Assembly: GCA_016781705.1 (NCBI GenBank)
Contig: JADDPV010000167.1
Coordinates: 1 to 32,694 of the forward strand
Direction: 5' to 3'
DNA: 32,694 bases
Source: Rubrobacter sp.
Lineage (GTDB): Bacteria > Actinomycetota > Rubrobacteria > Rubrobacterales > Rubrobacteraceae
This document shows positions 7,825 through 16,420 of the stretch, one piece after another. The notes beneath the pieces are model-generated. The model had not been told where the DNA came from, searched no databases, and was given only the letters and a program-made list of their open reading frames with translations. Made by a program: the position numbers and the translations under genes. Position 1 is the stretch's first letter. Each line of letters starts with the position of its first letter.

Positions 7825-9885
7825 ATGCGTTTAGAGATACCCGTTGGCGGGCGTGAGATCGTGCTCGAAACCGGGAAGCTCGCCCGCCAGGCTGGCGGCG
7901 CCGTCACGGCCCGACTCGGCGACACCGTGGTGCTCGCGACGGCGACGAGGTCGTCGGCGCCGAGGCCCGGGGTAGACTTTTTGCCGTTGAGCGTGGACAT
8001 CGAGGAGCGTATGTCGGCGGCCGGCAAGATCCCGGGCGGCTTCCTCAAGCGCGAGGGGAGGCCGAGCGAGAGGGCGATACTCACTTGCAGGCTCATCGAC
8101 CGACCGCTTAGGCCCCTCTTCCCGAAGGGCTACCGCAACGAGATCCAGATCGTCGGCACCGTGCTCGGGGCGGACCAGGAGACCCCCTACGACACCGTGA
8201 GCATGGTCGGGGCGTCGGCGGCGCTGGCGCTCTCGGACCTCCCGTTCGACGGCCCTATAGGCGCCGTCCGGGTCGGACGCACGCTCGACGGCGAGTTCGT
8301 ACTCAACCCGACTTACCAGCAGATCTCCGAGGGAGACCTCGACCTCGTCGTGGCGGGGACCAAAGAGGCGATCACGATGGTCGAAGCCGGCGCGAACGAG
8401 GTCCCGGAGGAGGTCATGGTCGAGGCGATGATCCTCGCCCATGACGCCATCCGCGAGCAGTGCGAGGCGATAGAAGGCTGGGCCGCCGAGCACGGCAAGG
8501 AGAAGCAGGAGTTCGTCGCCGCCGGCGATGAGAACCCGTTCCTCGACGAGCTGCGCGAGAAGTACCTCGACCGGATCAAGGACGCTATCGTCAACCCGGA
8601 TCGGCGGGGTCGCGGCGAGGCTCTGGAGGAGCTGCGGGCGGAGCTCGTCGAAGGGCGCGAAGAAGAGGAGGCCGGGCAGATCCAGACCGCCATCTCGACG
8701 CTCCAGAAGGAGGCGTTCCGCAAGCTCTACTTGGAAGACCGCAAGCGCACCGACCTCCGGGCGCTGGACGAGATCCGTCCGAACGAAGCTGAAGTCAGCA
8801 TAATACCACGCGTTCATGGCACGGGCCTGTACACCCGCGGGGAGACGCAAGTCCTCTCCTCGCTAGCTCTGGCGGACCTTGGGCTCGCGCAGCGGCTGGA
8901 CACCATAGAGCCGGGCACGGGCAAGCGGTACATGCACCACTACAACTTCCCGCCGTACTCCACGGGCGAGACGGGCCGGGTCGGAGCGCCGAGACGGCGT
9001 GAGATCGGGCACGGCGCTTTGGCCGAGAGGGCGCTGATCCCCGTGATACCGTCCGAGGACATCTTCCCTTACGCGCTGCGCATCATCTCCGACGTCCTGG
9101 AGTCAAATGGGTCGTCGTCCATGGCGAGCGTGTGTGGCTCGACGCTGGCGTTGATGGACGGCGGCGTGCCGATCAAGGCGCCCGTGGCGGGGGTCGCGAT
9201 GGGGCTCGTGAAGGAGGGGGACGATTACGTCATCCTCTCGGACATACAGGGCCTCGAGGACCACAACGGCGACATGGACTTCAAGGTCGCGGGGACGCGT
9301 GACGGGATCACGGCGCTGCAGATGGACATGAAGATCACGGGCGTGTCGGCCGAGCTGTTGCGCGAGGCGTTGGATCAGGCCCGGCGCGGACGCCTCCAGA
9401 TCCTGGACATCATGCGCGACACTATCGCAGAGCCGCGTGGCGAGGTCTCCGACTACGCGCCCAGGGTCGAGGTCCTGAAGATCCCGACCGACAAGATCGG
9501 GCTCCTCATCGGCCCCGGCGGGAAGACCATTAACGCCCTGCAGGATCAGTTCGGCGTCAACATCTCCGTCGAGGACGACGGGACGGTGTACATCGCGGGC
9601 GAGGGCCCGGTCGCCAAGGAGGCCGCCGCCGCTGTGAACGGGATGACGAAGGACGTGGAGGCCGGCGAGATCTACACGGGCAAGGTCGTGAAGATCACGA
9701 ACTTCGGCGCCTTCGTAGAGCTGACGCCGGGCCGCGACGGTCTCGTACACATCTCACGCCTCGCGCCGGGCAAGCAGCGCGTCGAGCGCGTCGAGGACGT
9801 GGTGACGGAGGGCGACCGCATCAAGGTGCGCGTCCTCGAGATAGACAAGCAGAAGCGCATCTCTCTGGAGAAGCTGGAGAGCTAG
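7825..9885 (+). CDS. pnp: Polyribonucleotide nucleotidyltransferase (PNPase)
   Basis: PNPase is a phosphorolytic 3'-5' exoribonuclease and RNA-tailing enzyme. The 686 residues give a first RNase PH domain, an all-alpha linker (about 240-320), a second RNase PH domain with NFPPYSTGETGRVGAPRRREIGHG and LESNGSSSMASVCG, a KH domain (LLIGPGGKTINALQ, about 555-610), and an S1 domain (IYTGKVVKITNFGAFVEL, about 617-686). The length is close to the usual 700. The ATG at 7825 follows AGAGGAG at 7809-7815. The rpsO-pnp pairing is one of the most conserved in bacteria. Confidence 0.97.
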   Translation: MRLEIPVGGREIVLETGKLARQAGGAVTARLGDTVVLATATRSSAPRPGVDFLPLSVDIEERMSAAGKIPGGFLKREGRPSERAILTCRLIDRPLRPLFPKGYRNEIQIVGTVLGADQETPYDTVSMVGASAALALSDLPFDGPIGAVRVGRTLDGEFVLNPTYQQISEGDLDLVVAGTKEAITMVEAGANEVPEEVMVEAMILAHDAIREQCEAIEGWAAEHGKEKQEFVAAGDENPFLDELREKYLDRIKDAIVNPDRRGRGEALEELRAELVEGREEEEAGQIQTAISTLQKEAFRKLYLEDRKRTDLRALDEIRPNEAEVSIIPRVHGTGLYTRGETQVLSSLALADLGLAQRLDTIEPGTGKRYMHHYNFPPYSTGETGRVGAPRRREIGHGALAERALIPVIPSEDIFPYALRIISDVLESNGSSSMASVCGSTLALMDGGVPIKAPVAGVAMGLVKEGDDYVILSDIQGLEDHNGDMDFKVAGTRDGITALQMDMKITGVSAELLREALDQARRGRLQILDIMRDTIAEPRGEVSDYAPRVEVLKIPTDKIGLLIGPGGKTINALQDQFGVNISVEDDGTVYIAGEGPVAKEAAAAVNGMTKDVEAGEIYTGKVVKITNFGAFVELTPGRDGLVHISRLAPGKQRVERVEDVVTEGDRIKVRVLEIDKQKRISLEKLES

Positions 9886-9899
9886 GAGACGAGCGAGAG

Positions 9900-11159
9900 T
9901 TGAGCGAAAACAACGTCAGGAGGAAGGACCTCCCCGGGGGTTTGCGGATCTTCAGCGAGCCTTTAGCGGAGGCGACGAGCGTCAGTTTGGGTCTCTGGAT
10001 CCGCGCCGGCAGCCGCGACGAGAAGGACGAGGTCGCCGGCATAACCCACCTCATGGAGCACATGCTCTTCAAGGGCACCCCCTCGATGAACGCCCTCGGC
10101 ATCGCCGAAGCGTTCGAGGGCATCGGCGCCCAGGAAAACGCGGCGACCGGCGAGGAGTACACGGTTCTCTACGCCCGCTTTCTGCCCGAGCACCTCGAAC
10201 GCGCTTTGGACATCATGAGTGACATGGTGTTGAGGCCGACGCTCGTGGACCTAGAGCGCGAGCGGGAGGTCATCGTCGAGGAGATCAAGATGTACGAGGA
10301 CCGGCCGGACCAGATGTCCGACGAGTACCTCTCTTCCCTGATCTTCCACGGCGACCCTCTGGGCCGGCCTATCATCGGCTCCGCCGAAACCGTCCGCGGC
10401 GTGGACCACGACACCCTTCGGAGCTTCCACGGCAACACGTACACCGCCCCCAACATCTTCGTCGTGGGCGCGGGCAAGTTCGACCCCGAGGACTTCGAGC
10501 GCACGGTCGAGGAGAAGCTCTCCGACCTCCCGGAGGGGACGCCCTTCGAGCGCAACGGTCGCTTCTCGCGCCCCGAGAGTCGCTCGTTCTACAAGTTCAA
10601 GGAGACGGAGCAGTACCACGTGGCCCTGGGCGCCCTCGGGCTACCCGCGAAGAGCGAGGACCGCTACGCGATGAACGCGCTGAACAACGTTCTCGGGGGC
10701 GGGATGAGCAGCCGCCTCTTCCAGGAGGTGCGCGAGAAGCGTGGTCTGGCCTACGCCGTGTACTCTTACCACCAGGGCTACTCGGACGCTGGCGCCGTGA
10801 AGATGTACGTCGGCTCCACGATCGGCAACGTCACCGAGGCCATAGAGGTGATCGCCGAGCAGCTCGGCCGCGTGCGCGAAGAGCCCGTAACCGAGGAGGA
10901 GCTGCACCGCACCAAGGAGCAGCTCAAGAGTTCGACCATCCTCGCCCTGGAGAGCACCGCCGCGCGCATGACCCGCGTCGGCCGCAGCATCATAACCGGC
11001 GCCGAGCTCCTTACCCCAGAGGAGATCGCCAGCCGCATAGATGCCGTAACGGCAGAGGACATACAACGCCTCGCCAACGAGCACCTGAAACTGGAAGACA
11101 TGTACCTCGCCGCCATCGGCCCCAAGGAGCTAGACCTCGGCGAGAAGCTGGCAAGCTAG
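9900..11159 (+). CDS. M16 family zinc metallopeptidase (processing-peptidase-like)
   Basis: This 419-residue protein belongs to the pitrilysin/mitochondrial-processing-peptidase family. The inverted zinc motif HLMEH is at 50-54. The distal glutamate ligand lies in REVIVEEIKMYEDRPDQM (E127 or E128). The C-terminal inactive-domain motif FQEVREKRGLAYAVYS is also present. The TTG start at 9900 has GGAG about ten bases upstream and begins 14 bp after pnp. An M16 gene directly after pnp is common in Gram-positive genomes, where its substrate is mostly unknown. No signal peptide is visible, so it is probably cytoplasmic or associated with a complex. Confidence 0.93.
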   Translation: MSENNVRRKDLPGGLRIFSEPLAEATSVSLGLWIRAGSRDEKDEVAGITHLMEHMLFKGTPSMNALGIAEAFEGIGAQENAATGEEYTVLYARFLPEHLERALDIMSDMVLRPTLVDLEREREVIVEEIKMYEDRPDQMSDEYLSSLIFHGDPLGRPIIGSAETVRGVDHDTLRSFHGNTYTAPNIFVVGAGKFDPEDFERTVEEKLSDLPEGTPFERNGRFSRPESRSFYKFKETEQYHVALGALGLPAKSEDRYAMNALNNVLGGGMSSRLFQEVREKRGLAYAVYSYHQGYSDAGAVKMYVGSTIGNVTEAIEVIAEQLGRVREEPVTEEELHRTKEQLKSSTILALESTAARMTRVGRSIITGAELLTPEEIASRIDAVTAEDIQRLANEHLKLEDMYLAAIGPKELDLGEKLAS

Positions 11160-11178
11160 AAAGCTCTGTTCGACTAAT

Positions 11179-11231
11179 CAGTCAGGTCGGCCTGTCAGCA
11201 AGAACAAGAAGCTGACAGGCCGACCTGACTG
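11179..11231 (+). repeat. Perfect 21-bp inverted repeat in the RNase J leader
   Basis: Arms 11179-11199 and 11211-11231 are perfect 21-nt reverse complements around an 11-nt A-rich loop (AAGAACAAGAA). No T-run follows; instead GGAGTGCTCTAA and then the AAGGAGGT ribosome site of the RNase J gene come next. It may be a bidirectional or Rho-assisted terminator for the M16 gene, or a structured 5' leader for RNase J. The long uninterrupted stem resembles a double-strand-RNase target. Confidence 0.85.
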
Positions 11232-11263
11232 GAGTGCTCTAATCAAGGAGGTAATCCGAAACG

Positions 11264-12928
11264 TTGGATAACAAAACCCTACAAGTCGTCCCGCTGGGAG
11301 GGCTGGGGGAGATCGGCAAGAACATGACCGCCGTGAGGCAGGTGGGCGGCATCATCCTCGTGGACGCGGGCCTCGCCTTCCCGGACGAGGAGATGCCCGG
11401 CATCGACCTCGTGCTACCGGACTTCTCTTACCTCAGAGAGCACCGCGACGAGCTTCGCGGCATCGTCCTGACGCACGGCCACGAAGATCACGTCGGCGCA
11501 CTCCCCTACCTCTTGCGCGAGTTCGAGAGCGTGCCTGTTTACGGGACGCGGCTTACGCTGGGGCTCGTGCGGCCCAAGCTCGCCGAGGCTGGCATCAAGA
11601 ACGCCAAGCTGCGCGAGGTCGAGGCGGGCGACACGACGAAGATAGGCTCGTTCGGCGCCGAGTTCATCAACGTCAACCACTCCATCCCCGATGCGGTCGC
11701 CGTCTCCTTGAGGACGAACGCCGGCATCGTCGTCTTCTCCGGCGACTACAAGGTAGACTTCACGCCCATCGAGGGCGAGCCGATGGACCTCAATCGCTAC
11801 GCGGCCCTCGGGAACGAGGGCGTGCTTGCCTACTTCGGCGACTCGACCAACTCCGAGCGTCCCGGCTACGTGCCCAGCGAGCGCATAGTCGCCGAGACCT
11901 TTGACGAGGTCTTCGAGAAGGCCGAGGGGCGCATCATCGTCGCGTCGTTCGCCTCGCACATACATCGCGTTAGCCAGGTCGTCGATGCCGCCAAGAGGCA
12001 CAACAGGCTCGTGGGGGTGACGGGCAGGAGCATGATCCGCAACGTCCAGATCGCACGCGATCTGGGCTACCTGGACCTGCCCCAGGCGATGTACGTGGAC
12101 CAGCGTGACGTGAACCGGGTGCCCGATTCGGACATCGTCGTGCTCACGACGGGCTCCCAGGGCGAACCTTTAGCGGCTCTCAGCCGCATCGCCGCCGGGA
12201 CGCACCGGACCATCGAGATCGGGGAGGGGGACGTAGTCGTCATCTCGGCGCACCCGATCCCGGGCAACGAGCGCGGCGTCTCGCGCACCATCAACAACCT
12301 GATGAAGCGCGGCGCGGAGGTCCTGTACACCCCGCTGCGCGCGGTCCACGTCTCCGGGCACGCGGCGCAGGAGGAGCAGAAGCTCGTCCTCTCGCTGCTG
12401 AAACCGAAGTTCCTCGTGCCGGTACACGGCGAGTTCAGGATGCTCAAGCACCACGCCGAGACGGCCAGGAGCTTGGGTATCCCGGAGGAGAATATCTTCG
12501 TGCTGGAGAACGGCGCGGGGGTGGAGTTCGATGCGGCCGGGGAGGCGCGGAGGCTCGAACCAGTCTCGTCCGGGGCGTTCCTCGTGGACGGCGGGGGCGT
12601 GGCGGATGCGTCCGAGGCGATCATGCGCGAGCGCCAGCAGCTCTCCGAGGAGGGGATGTTCATCGTCATCGCGCGCGTGGACGCTCGCAGCGGAGAGCTT
12701 CACGGGACGCCGGACGTGATCAGCCGCGGCTTCATGGACCCGCAATCCCAGAACGGCCTCGTGGACGACTCCGTCGGCGTGGTGACGAAAACCCTCCAAC
12801 GCACCGCGAAGAGGCGCGTCACGGACTGGGGCGAGTTGAAGAAGGAGATCCGCAAGGACCTCGCGGCCTTTCTCTCCCAGAAGACGCGCAAGCGCCCGAT
12901 CATCCTCCCCCTAATCGTCGAGGTCTAG
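11264..12928 (+). CDS. rnj: Ribonuclease J
   Basis: RNase J is a metallo-beta-lactamase/beta-CASP ribonuclease with 5'-3' exonuclease and endonuclease activity in mRNA decay and rRNA maturation. The 554 residues show the zinc motif HGHEDH at 71-76, a second metal motif around FINVNHSIPDAVAVSL, the strand VVFSGDYKVDF, the beta-CASP region (SDIVVLTTGSQGEPLAALSRIA), and VPVHGEFRMLKHHAE. The C-terminal domain includes FIVIARVDARSGELHGTPDVISRGF. The TTG start at 11264 is preceded by a perfect AAGGAGGT 11 bases upstream. The length matches the family. Confidence 0.96.
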   Translation: MDNKTLQVVPLGGLGEIGKNMTAVRQVGGIILVDAGLAFPDEEMPGIDLVLPDFSYLREHRDELRGIVLTHGHEDHVGALPYLLREFESVPVYGTRLTLGLVRPKLAEAGIKNAKLREVEAGDTTKIGSFGAEFINVNHSIPDAVAVSLRTNAGIVVFSGDYKVDFTPIEGEPMDLNRYAALGNEGVLAYFGDSTNSERPGYVPSERIVAETFDEVFEKAEGRIIVASFASHIHRVSQVVDAAKRHNRLVGVTGRSMIRNVQIARDLGYLDLPQAMYVDQRDVNRVPDSDIVVLTTGSQGEPLAALSRIAAGTHRTIEIGEGDVVVISAHPIPGNERGVSRTINNLMKRGAEVLYTPLRAVHVSGHAAQEEQKLVLSLLKPKFLVPVHGEFRMLKHHAETARSLGIPEENIFVLENGAGVEFDAAGEARRLEPVSSGAFLVDGGGVADASEAIMRERQQLSEEGMFIVIARVDARSGELHGTPDVISRGFMDPQSQNGLVDDSVGVVTKTLQRTAKRRVTDWGELKKEIRKDLAAFLSQKTRKRPIILPLIVEV

Positions 12929-12951
12929 AGGCTATCCCCACACCACATCTC

Positions 12952-12971
12952 GTGCCCGCCGCTCCGGGCAC
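12952..12971 (+). terminator. Short GC hairpin after RNase J
   Basis: GTGCCCG (12952-12958) and CGGGCAC (12965-12971) form a perfect 7-bp stem with a six-base loop, 24 bp after the RNase J stop. No T-tract follows, so it is at best a weak terminator or a 3'-end stabiliser. Confidence 0.35.
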
Positions 12972-12982
12972 ACCCCGTGCGC

Positions 12983-12988
12983 TAGACT
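12983..12988 (+). promoter_or_regulatory. Probable -10 element of a leaderless ftsK transcript
   Basis: TAGACT fits the actinobacterial TANNNT -10 pattern and ends seven bases before the ftsK ATG. This would put the transcription start at the ATG itself. No ribosome-binding site lies upstream of the ATG, which supports a leaderless mRNA. No good -35 was seen. Confidence 0.35.
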
Positions 12989-12995
12989 GACCGCC

Positions 12996-15371
12996 ATGGC
13001 GACGAACAAACGAACCGCCCAAAGGCCCGGCGGCAAGTCTTCCGGCAGGGCCTCTGGCAAAGCGTCCGGCGCGAAAAAACGACGCCAGTCGAGCGCAAGG
13101 AAGGACGCGGCCTCCCGCGGGATCTTCTCCCGGGAGGCGGCGGGCGTCGTGTTCCTGGTCGCCGGCGTCTTCTTCACGGTGGCGTTCCTCACGGGCCGGG
13201 GCGCTACTCTAGGCGAATGGGGTCTCGCGGTCGCAACACGCGCCTTCGGCGTCGCCGGTATGGCGCTCGCGCCGCTCGCTGCGCTCGCCGGGGCGCTGCT
13301 CCTGGCGGGACGCCTCTCGCGGGCGAGAACGGCGGGAGCCGCGCTCCTCTTGATCGCCCTCTCCACCACGCTCGCGGCGACCCCGCCGGAGGCTTTGCGC
13401 TTCGAGGAGAGCGTCTACCCGGGGCGCGGCGGGCTTGCGGGGAGCGGCCTCTATACCCTCCTGGACTCCGTGGGGGGACCGGTCGGGGCGGTCCTCACGC
13501 TCGTTGCTGCCTACGCCGCCGGCCTCTCGCTCCTTACCGGCATCGCACCCGGCGTCGCCCTGCAAACGACCGGCGCCGTCACCCGCACCCTGTACTCCGG
13601 GTTGCGAAACGCCCTCGACGAGAACCTGCACAAACTGCGCGAGAGGCGCCGCCGCAAAGAAACACCAAGGAGTCGTCGCGCGGAGAAGCGGCAGGCTCCC
13701 CTTCGGTTACCGAAGGTTTCTCTGGAGGAGAGCCCCCCGGAGGAGAGTTCGAACCTCGACATCGAGCTGGATAATGCCGAGAAATCGCCGCTCGATTTTT
13801 CGGAGGAGCAAGAGACCGACGAAGAGGCGTTCGAAGTCGTACTGCCGGAGAGGCGGGAGGTTCTGGAGGCTGGGGGCGAGGGGCAGGAGGCCGAGCCCGG
13901 GGAGTACGTAGCGCCCCCGATGTCGCTCCTCAGGCGGGGCAGCGGCGACCCCGAGCACGACGCTGAGGGAACGAGCAAGCGGCTCACCAGGGCGCTCGCG
14001 GAGCTCGGCGTGGAGGCGCACATCGTGCGGGCCGTCGTCGGCCCGCGCGTGACGCGCTACGAGCTCAGGCTCGGCAGCGGCGTCAAGGTCGGCAAGGTCA
14101 GGAACCTGCAGCAGGACATAGCCTACGCTCTAGCGGCGACGGAGGTCCGCATCCTCGCGCCCATCCCCGGCAAGAGCGCCGTGGGCGTCGAGGTGCCGAA
14201 CACACGCCCGGCGGTGGTAACCCTCGGAGACGTCTTCGAGGAGTACCCCGCGGGCAACGACTGGAGCCTCCCCGTGGGCCTCGGCAAGGACATTTCCGGG
14301 CGGGCGGTCTTCTTCGACCTCGCCGAGATGCCGCACCTTCTCGTCGCCGGCACCACCGGGGCCGGCAAGAGCGTCATGCTCAACGGCCTCCTCACCTCGC
14401 TCCTGCTCACCACCGACCCCCGGCGGGTCAAGATGGTGCTCGTGGACCCCAAGAGGGTCGAGCTCTCGCAGTTCGGCCGCGTGCCGCACCTCATCACCCC
14501 GGTCGTCACCGACGTGAAGAAGGCGGCGAACGCGCTCTCGTGGGCGGTGGCCGAGATGGAGCGGCGCTACGAGGTTCTGGAGAAGCACGGGGTGCGTTCG
14601 CTAGACGGGTACAACGAGGCGCGGGCGGAGAGGCCGATCCCATACGTCGTCGTCGTTATAGACGAGTTGGCCGATTTGATGATGACGGCGGCGGCGAAGG
14701 TAGAGGACGCGGTCATAAGGCTAGCGCAGAAAGCGCGCGCGGTGGGCATACACCTCGTGGTGGCGACGCAAAGGCCCAGCGTGGACGTGATCACCGGCAT
14801 GATCAAGGCCAACGTCCCCTCCCGCATCGCCTTCGCCGTCTCCAGCCAGGTGGACAGCCGCGTGATCCTGGATACCGTCGGCGCCGAGGCCCTCCTGGGC
14901 CGCGGCGACATGCTCTTCAAGGCGGTCACCGCCCTGCGCCCCTCGCGCGTCCAGGGCGCCTACATCTCCGAAGCCGAGGTCGAGCGCGTCGTGTCAGCCG
15001 CCGCTGAGGCCGCCTCCGCACGAATAGGCGCCGCCCCGACCTTCGTCGAGGAGGTGACGGAGGGCAAGAAGGAAGAGGAGGAGAACGGGGAGCCCGAGGA
15101 CGAGCTGCTCGCGGAGGCGGCGAGCTTCGTGGTCATGACCCAGCAGGCGTCGGTGAGCGCGGTTCAGCGGCGCTTCAGGGTCGGCTACTCGCGCGCGGGC
15201 CGCATCGTGGACGCCCTCGAACGTAAGGGCGTGGTCGGTCCCCATGAGGGCTCGAAAACCCGCTCTGTCGTCGCCACCGAGCTGGACCTCGTCCGCATCT
15301 TCGACAATGACCAGCGTGGCAGCCAGGACGGAGAAGGCACGGCCAACGCGACCGGCGAAAGCCCCTTCTAG
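12996..15371 (+). CDS. ftsK: DNA translocase FtsK/SpoIIIE
   Basis: FtsK pumps chromosomal DNA at the closing septum so that chromosome dimers and trapped DNA are cleared. The 791 residues start with a basic, Lys/Arg/Ser-rich cytoplasmic tail (about 1-45). Four hydrophobic membrane segments follow between about 48 and 190, then a charged linker (about 200-320). The RecA-like motor has Walker A GTTGAGKS at 452-459 and Walker B VVVVIDE at 551-557. The C-terminal winged-helix gamma domain (SVSAVQRRFRVGYSRAGRIVDALERKGVVG) reads the DNA polarity sequences. The ATG at 12996 has no ribosome site. Confidence 0.96.
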   Translation: MATNKRTAQRPGGKSSGRASGKASGAKKRRQSSARKDAASRGIFSREAAGVVFLVAGVFFTVAFLTGRGATLGEWGLAVATRAFGVAGMALAPLAALAGALLLAGRLSRARTAGAALLLIALSTTLAATPPEALRFEESVYPGRGGLAGSGLYTLLDSVGGPVGAVLTLVAAYAAGLSLLTGIAPGVALQTTGAVTRTLYSGLRNALDENLHKLRERRRRKETPRSRRAEKRQAPLRLPKVSLEESPPEESSNLDIELDNAEKSPLDFSEEQETDEEAFEVVLPERREVLEAGGEGQEAEPGEYVAPPMSLLRRGSGDPEHDAEGTSKRLTRALAELGVEAHIVRAVVGPRVTRYELRLGSGVKVGKVRNLQQDIAYALAATEVRILAPIPGKSAVGVEVPNTRPAVVTLGDVFEEYPAGNDWSLPVGLGKDISGRAVFFDLAEMPHLLVAGTTGAGKSVMLNGLLTSLLLTTDPRRVKMVLVDPKRVELSQFGRVPHLITPVVTDVKKAANALSWAVAEMERRYEVLEKHGVRSLDGYNEARAERPIPYVVVVIDELADLMMTAAAKVEDAVIRLAQKARAVGIHLVVATQRPSVDVITGMIKANVPSRIAFAVSSQVDSRVILDTVGAEALLGRGDMLFKAVTALRPSRVQGAYISEAEVERVVSAAAEAASARIGAAPTFVEEVTEGKKEEEENGEPEDELLAEAASFVVMTQQASVSAVQRRFRVGYSRAGRIVDALERKGVVGPHEGSKTRSVVATELDLVRIFDNDQRGSQDGEGTANATGESPF

Positions 15372-15381
15372 GCCCCAGCGA

Positions 15382-15408
15382 AGCCCCCGGAAAATCCCTT
15401 TTCGGGCT
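15382..15408 (+). terminator. Hairpin after ftsK
   Basis: AGCCC plus GAAAA (15382-15394, with a 3-nt bulge) pairs with TTTTCGGGCT (15399-15408) around a TCCC loop. It starts 11 bp after the ftsK stop. Without a T-tract after the stem it is only a candidate terminator. Confidence 0.35.
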
Positions 15409-15440
15409 CCCGGTGAGGCGAGGATTTGTCGCTTCTGTGG

Positions 15441-15446
15441 TAGGCT
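15441..15446 (+). promoter_or_regulatory. Probable -10 element of a leaderless rodZ-like transcript
   Basis: TAGGCT fits TANNNT and carries an upstream TG in the extended -10 position (15438-15439). It ends seven bases before the GTG start at 15454, the same geometry as at ftsK. No ribosome site is seen before the GTG. Confidence 0.35.
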
Positions 15447-15453
15447 CTCGGAC

Positions 15454-16314
15454 GTGGACGGCGGGGTCGAAAACGGGCGGGGCGACGCGCCGATAGGGGC
15501 TGTTCTGGAGCAGGCTCGCAAGGAGCGAGGCCTCTCTCTGCGCGACGTCGAGGACGCCACCAAGATCCGGACACGTTACCTCGATGGCCTGGAGCGCGAG
15601 GACTTCTCTGTGTTGCCGGACGCGGTCTACGTCCAGGGCTTTCTCAAGGCCTACGCGAACTTCCTCGGCCTCGACGGCGAGGAGCTCGTCCGGGAGCTAA
15701 AGGCTCGCCGGTGGCCGCGTCGTGAGCGCCAGATCAACCACGAGTGGCCCCGGCACAGCGAGTTCTTCGAGAAGCCGCTCGCCAACCCCGGCGGCCTGGC
15801 CGGCGCCGAGCGGCGCAGGGTCTCCGGGACGGCCGTCCTCACCGTGGTGCTCGCCATCCTCGTACTCGCGGCGGTCATCGGCTTCCTTTACCTGATCGGC
15901 TCCCGCGCCGCCGGCGGCCCCGAAGCTCCCGAGAACCCGCCCGCGCGGGCCAACAGGTCCGAGCAGCCGGAGACACCCGAGCCCGCGGACCCGCCCCGAG
16001 AGCAGAACGAAGCCCCCGCCCGGGAAGAGCCCCGCGAGTCGGCCCCGTCCTCCGAGGAGCCCGCCGCCGAGACGGTCAGCGTTACGGTGAAGGTCCTCGG
16101 TAGCCCCTCGGGTCTGACCATAAGCGCCGACGGGGAGGTCGTCTCGGACGTGTTCGCGCAACCCGGCTTCTCCCAGACCTTCGAAGCCGAAGACGTGGTC
16201 CAGGTTTCGACCGCGAACGCCGGCGCCGTCGAGGTGGAGGTCAACGGCCGCAATCTGGGGCGCCTCGGATCCTACGGTCAGCCCCTGACCCGGGACTTCA
16301 CGCCGGACTCCTAG
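15454..16314 (+). CDS. RodZ-like membrane-anchored helix-turn-helix protein
   Basis: The 286-residue product has the layout of RodZ, the cytoskeleton-linked morphogenesis protein. An N-terminal Xre-type HTH_25 domain (IGAVLEQARKERGLSLRDVE...YLDGLEREDF, about 12-80) is followed by a basic segment and a single transmembrane helix at about 126-148. A Pro/Glu-rich extracytoplasmic linker (about 155-205) leads to a C-terminal beta domain of the DUF4115 type (SVTVKVLGSPSGLTISADGE...QPLTRDFTPDS). An open frame runs upstream into ftsK, but GTG at 15454 is the first sensible start and fits a leaderless promoter. Placement between ftsK and recA is seen in Gram-positives. RodZ is the best match, though the function in this lineage is unproven. 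Confidence 0.85.
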   Translation: MDGGVENGRGDAPIGAVLEQARKERGLSLRDVEDATKIRTRYLDGLEREDFSVLPDAVYVQGFLKAYANFLGLDGEELVRELKARRWPRRERQINHEWPRHSEFFEKPLANPGGLAGAERRRVSGTAVLTVVLAILVLAAVIGFLYLIGSRAAGGPEAPENPPARANRSEQPETPEPADPPREQNEAPAREEPRESAPSSEEPAAETVSVTVKVLGSPSGLTISADGEVVSDVFAQPGFSQTFEAEDVVQVSTANAGAVEVEVNGRNLGRLGSYGQPLTRDFTPDS

Positions 16315-16329
16315 AGAAAGTATTCCGTC

Positions 16330-16358
16330 TTGGGAGGGTCCGCGGTCTGCAGTATAAT
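16330..16358 (+). promoter_or_regulatory. recA promoter
   Basis: TTGGGA at 16330-16335 and a perfect TATAAT at 16353-16358 are separated by 17 nt, the optimal spacing. The start point would be near 16365, inside the palindrome at 16361-16377. The leader to the recA TTG is about 55 nt. Confidence 0.68.
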
Positions 16359-16360
16359 TC

Positions 16361-16377
16361 TCTTGCCTTAAGCAAGA
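16361..16377 (+). promoter_or_regulatory. Inverted repeat over the recA start point (candidate operator)
   Basis: TCTTGC-CTTAA-GCAAGA is a perfect 6-bp inverted repeat just downstream of the recA -10 box. It overlaps the expected transcription start, a classic repressor position. It does not match the actinobacterial/Gram-positive LexA box (CGAAC-N4-GTTCG). It could be a lineage-specific damage-response operator or an RNA hairpin at the 5' end. Confidence 0.45.
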
Positions 16378-16380
16378 ATC

Positions 16381-16403
16381 AGCGCGAGCCATTAGCGCGA
16401 GCC
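16381..16403 (+). repeat. 10-bp direct repeat in the recA leader
   Basis: AGCGCGAGCC occurs at 16381-16390 and again at 16394-16403, separated by ATT, just before GTTTTTGGGAGG and the recA start. The 13-bp period is close to one helical turn. Function unknown. Confidence 0.6.
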
Positions 16404-16420
16404 GTTTTTGGGAGGATACG

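Noticed and set aside
15244..15453. Upstream extension of the rodZ-like gene including a CRFC pair
   Set aside because: It runs back into ftsK, and the CxxC is isolated. GTG 15454 with a -10 box seven bases upstream is the better start.
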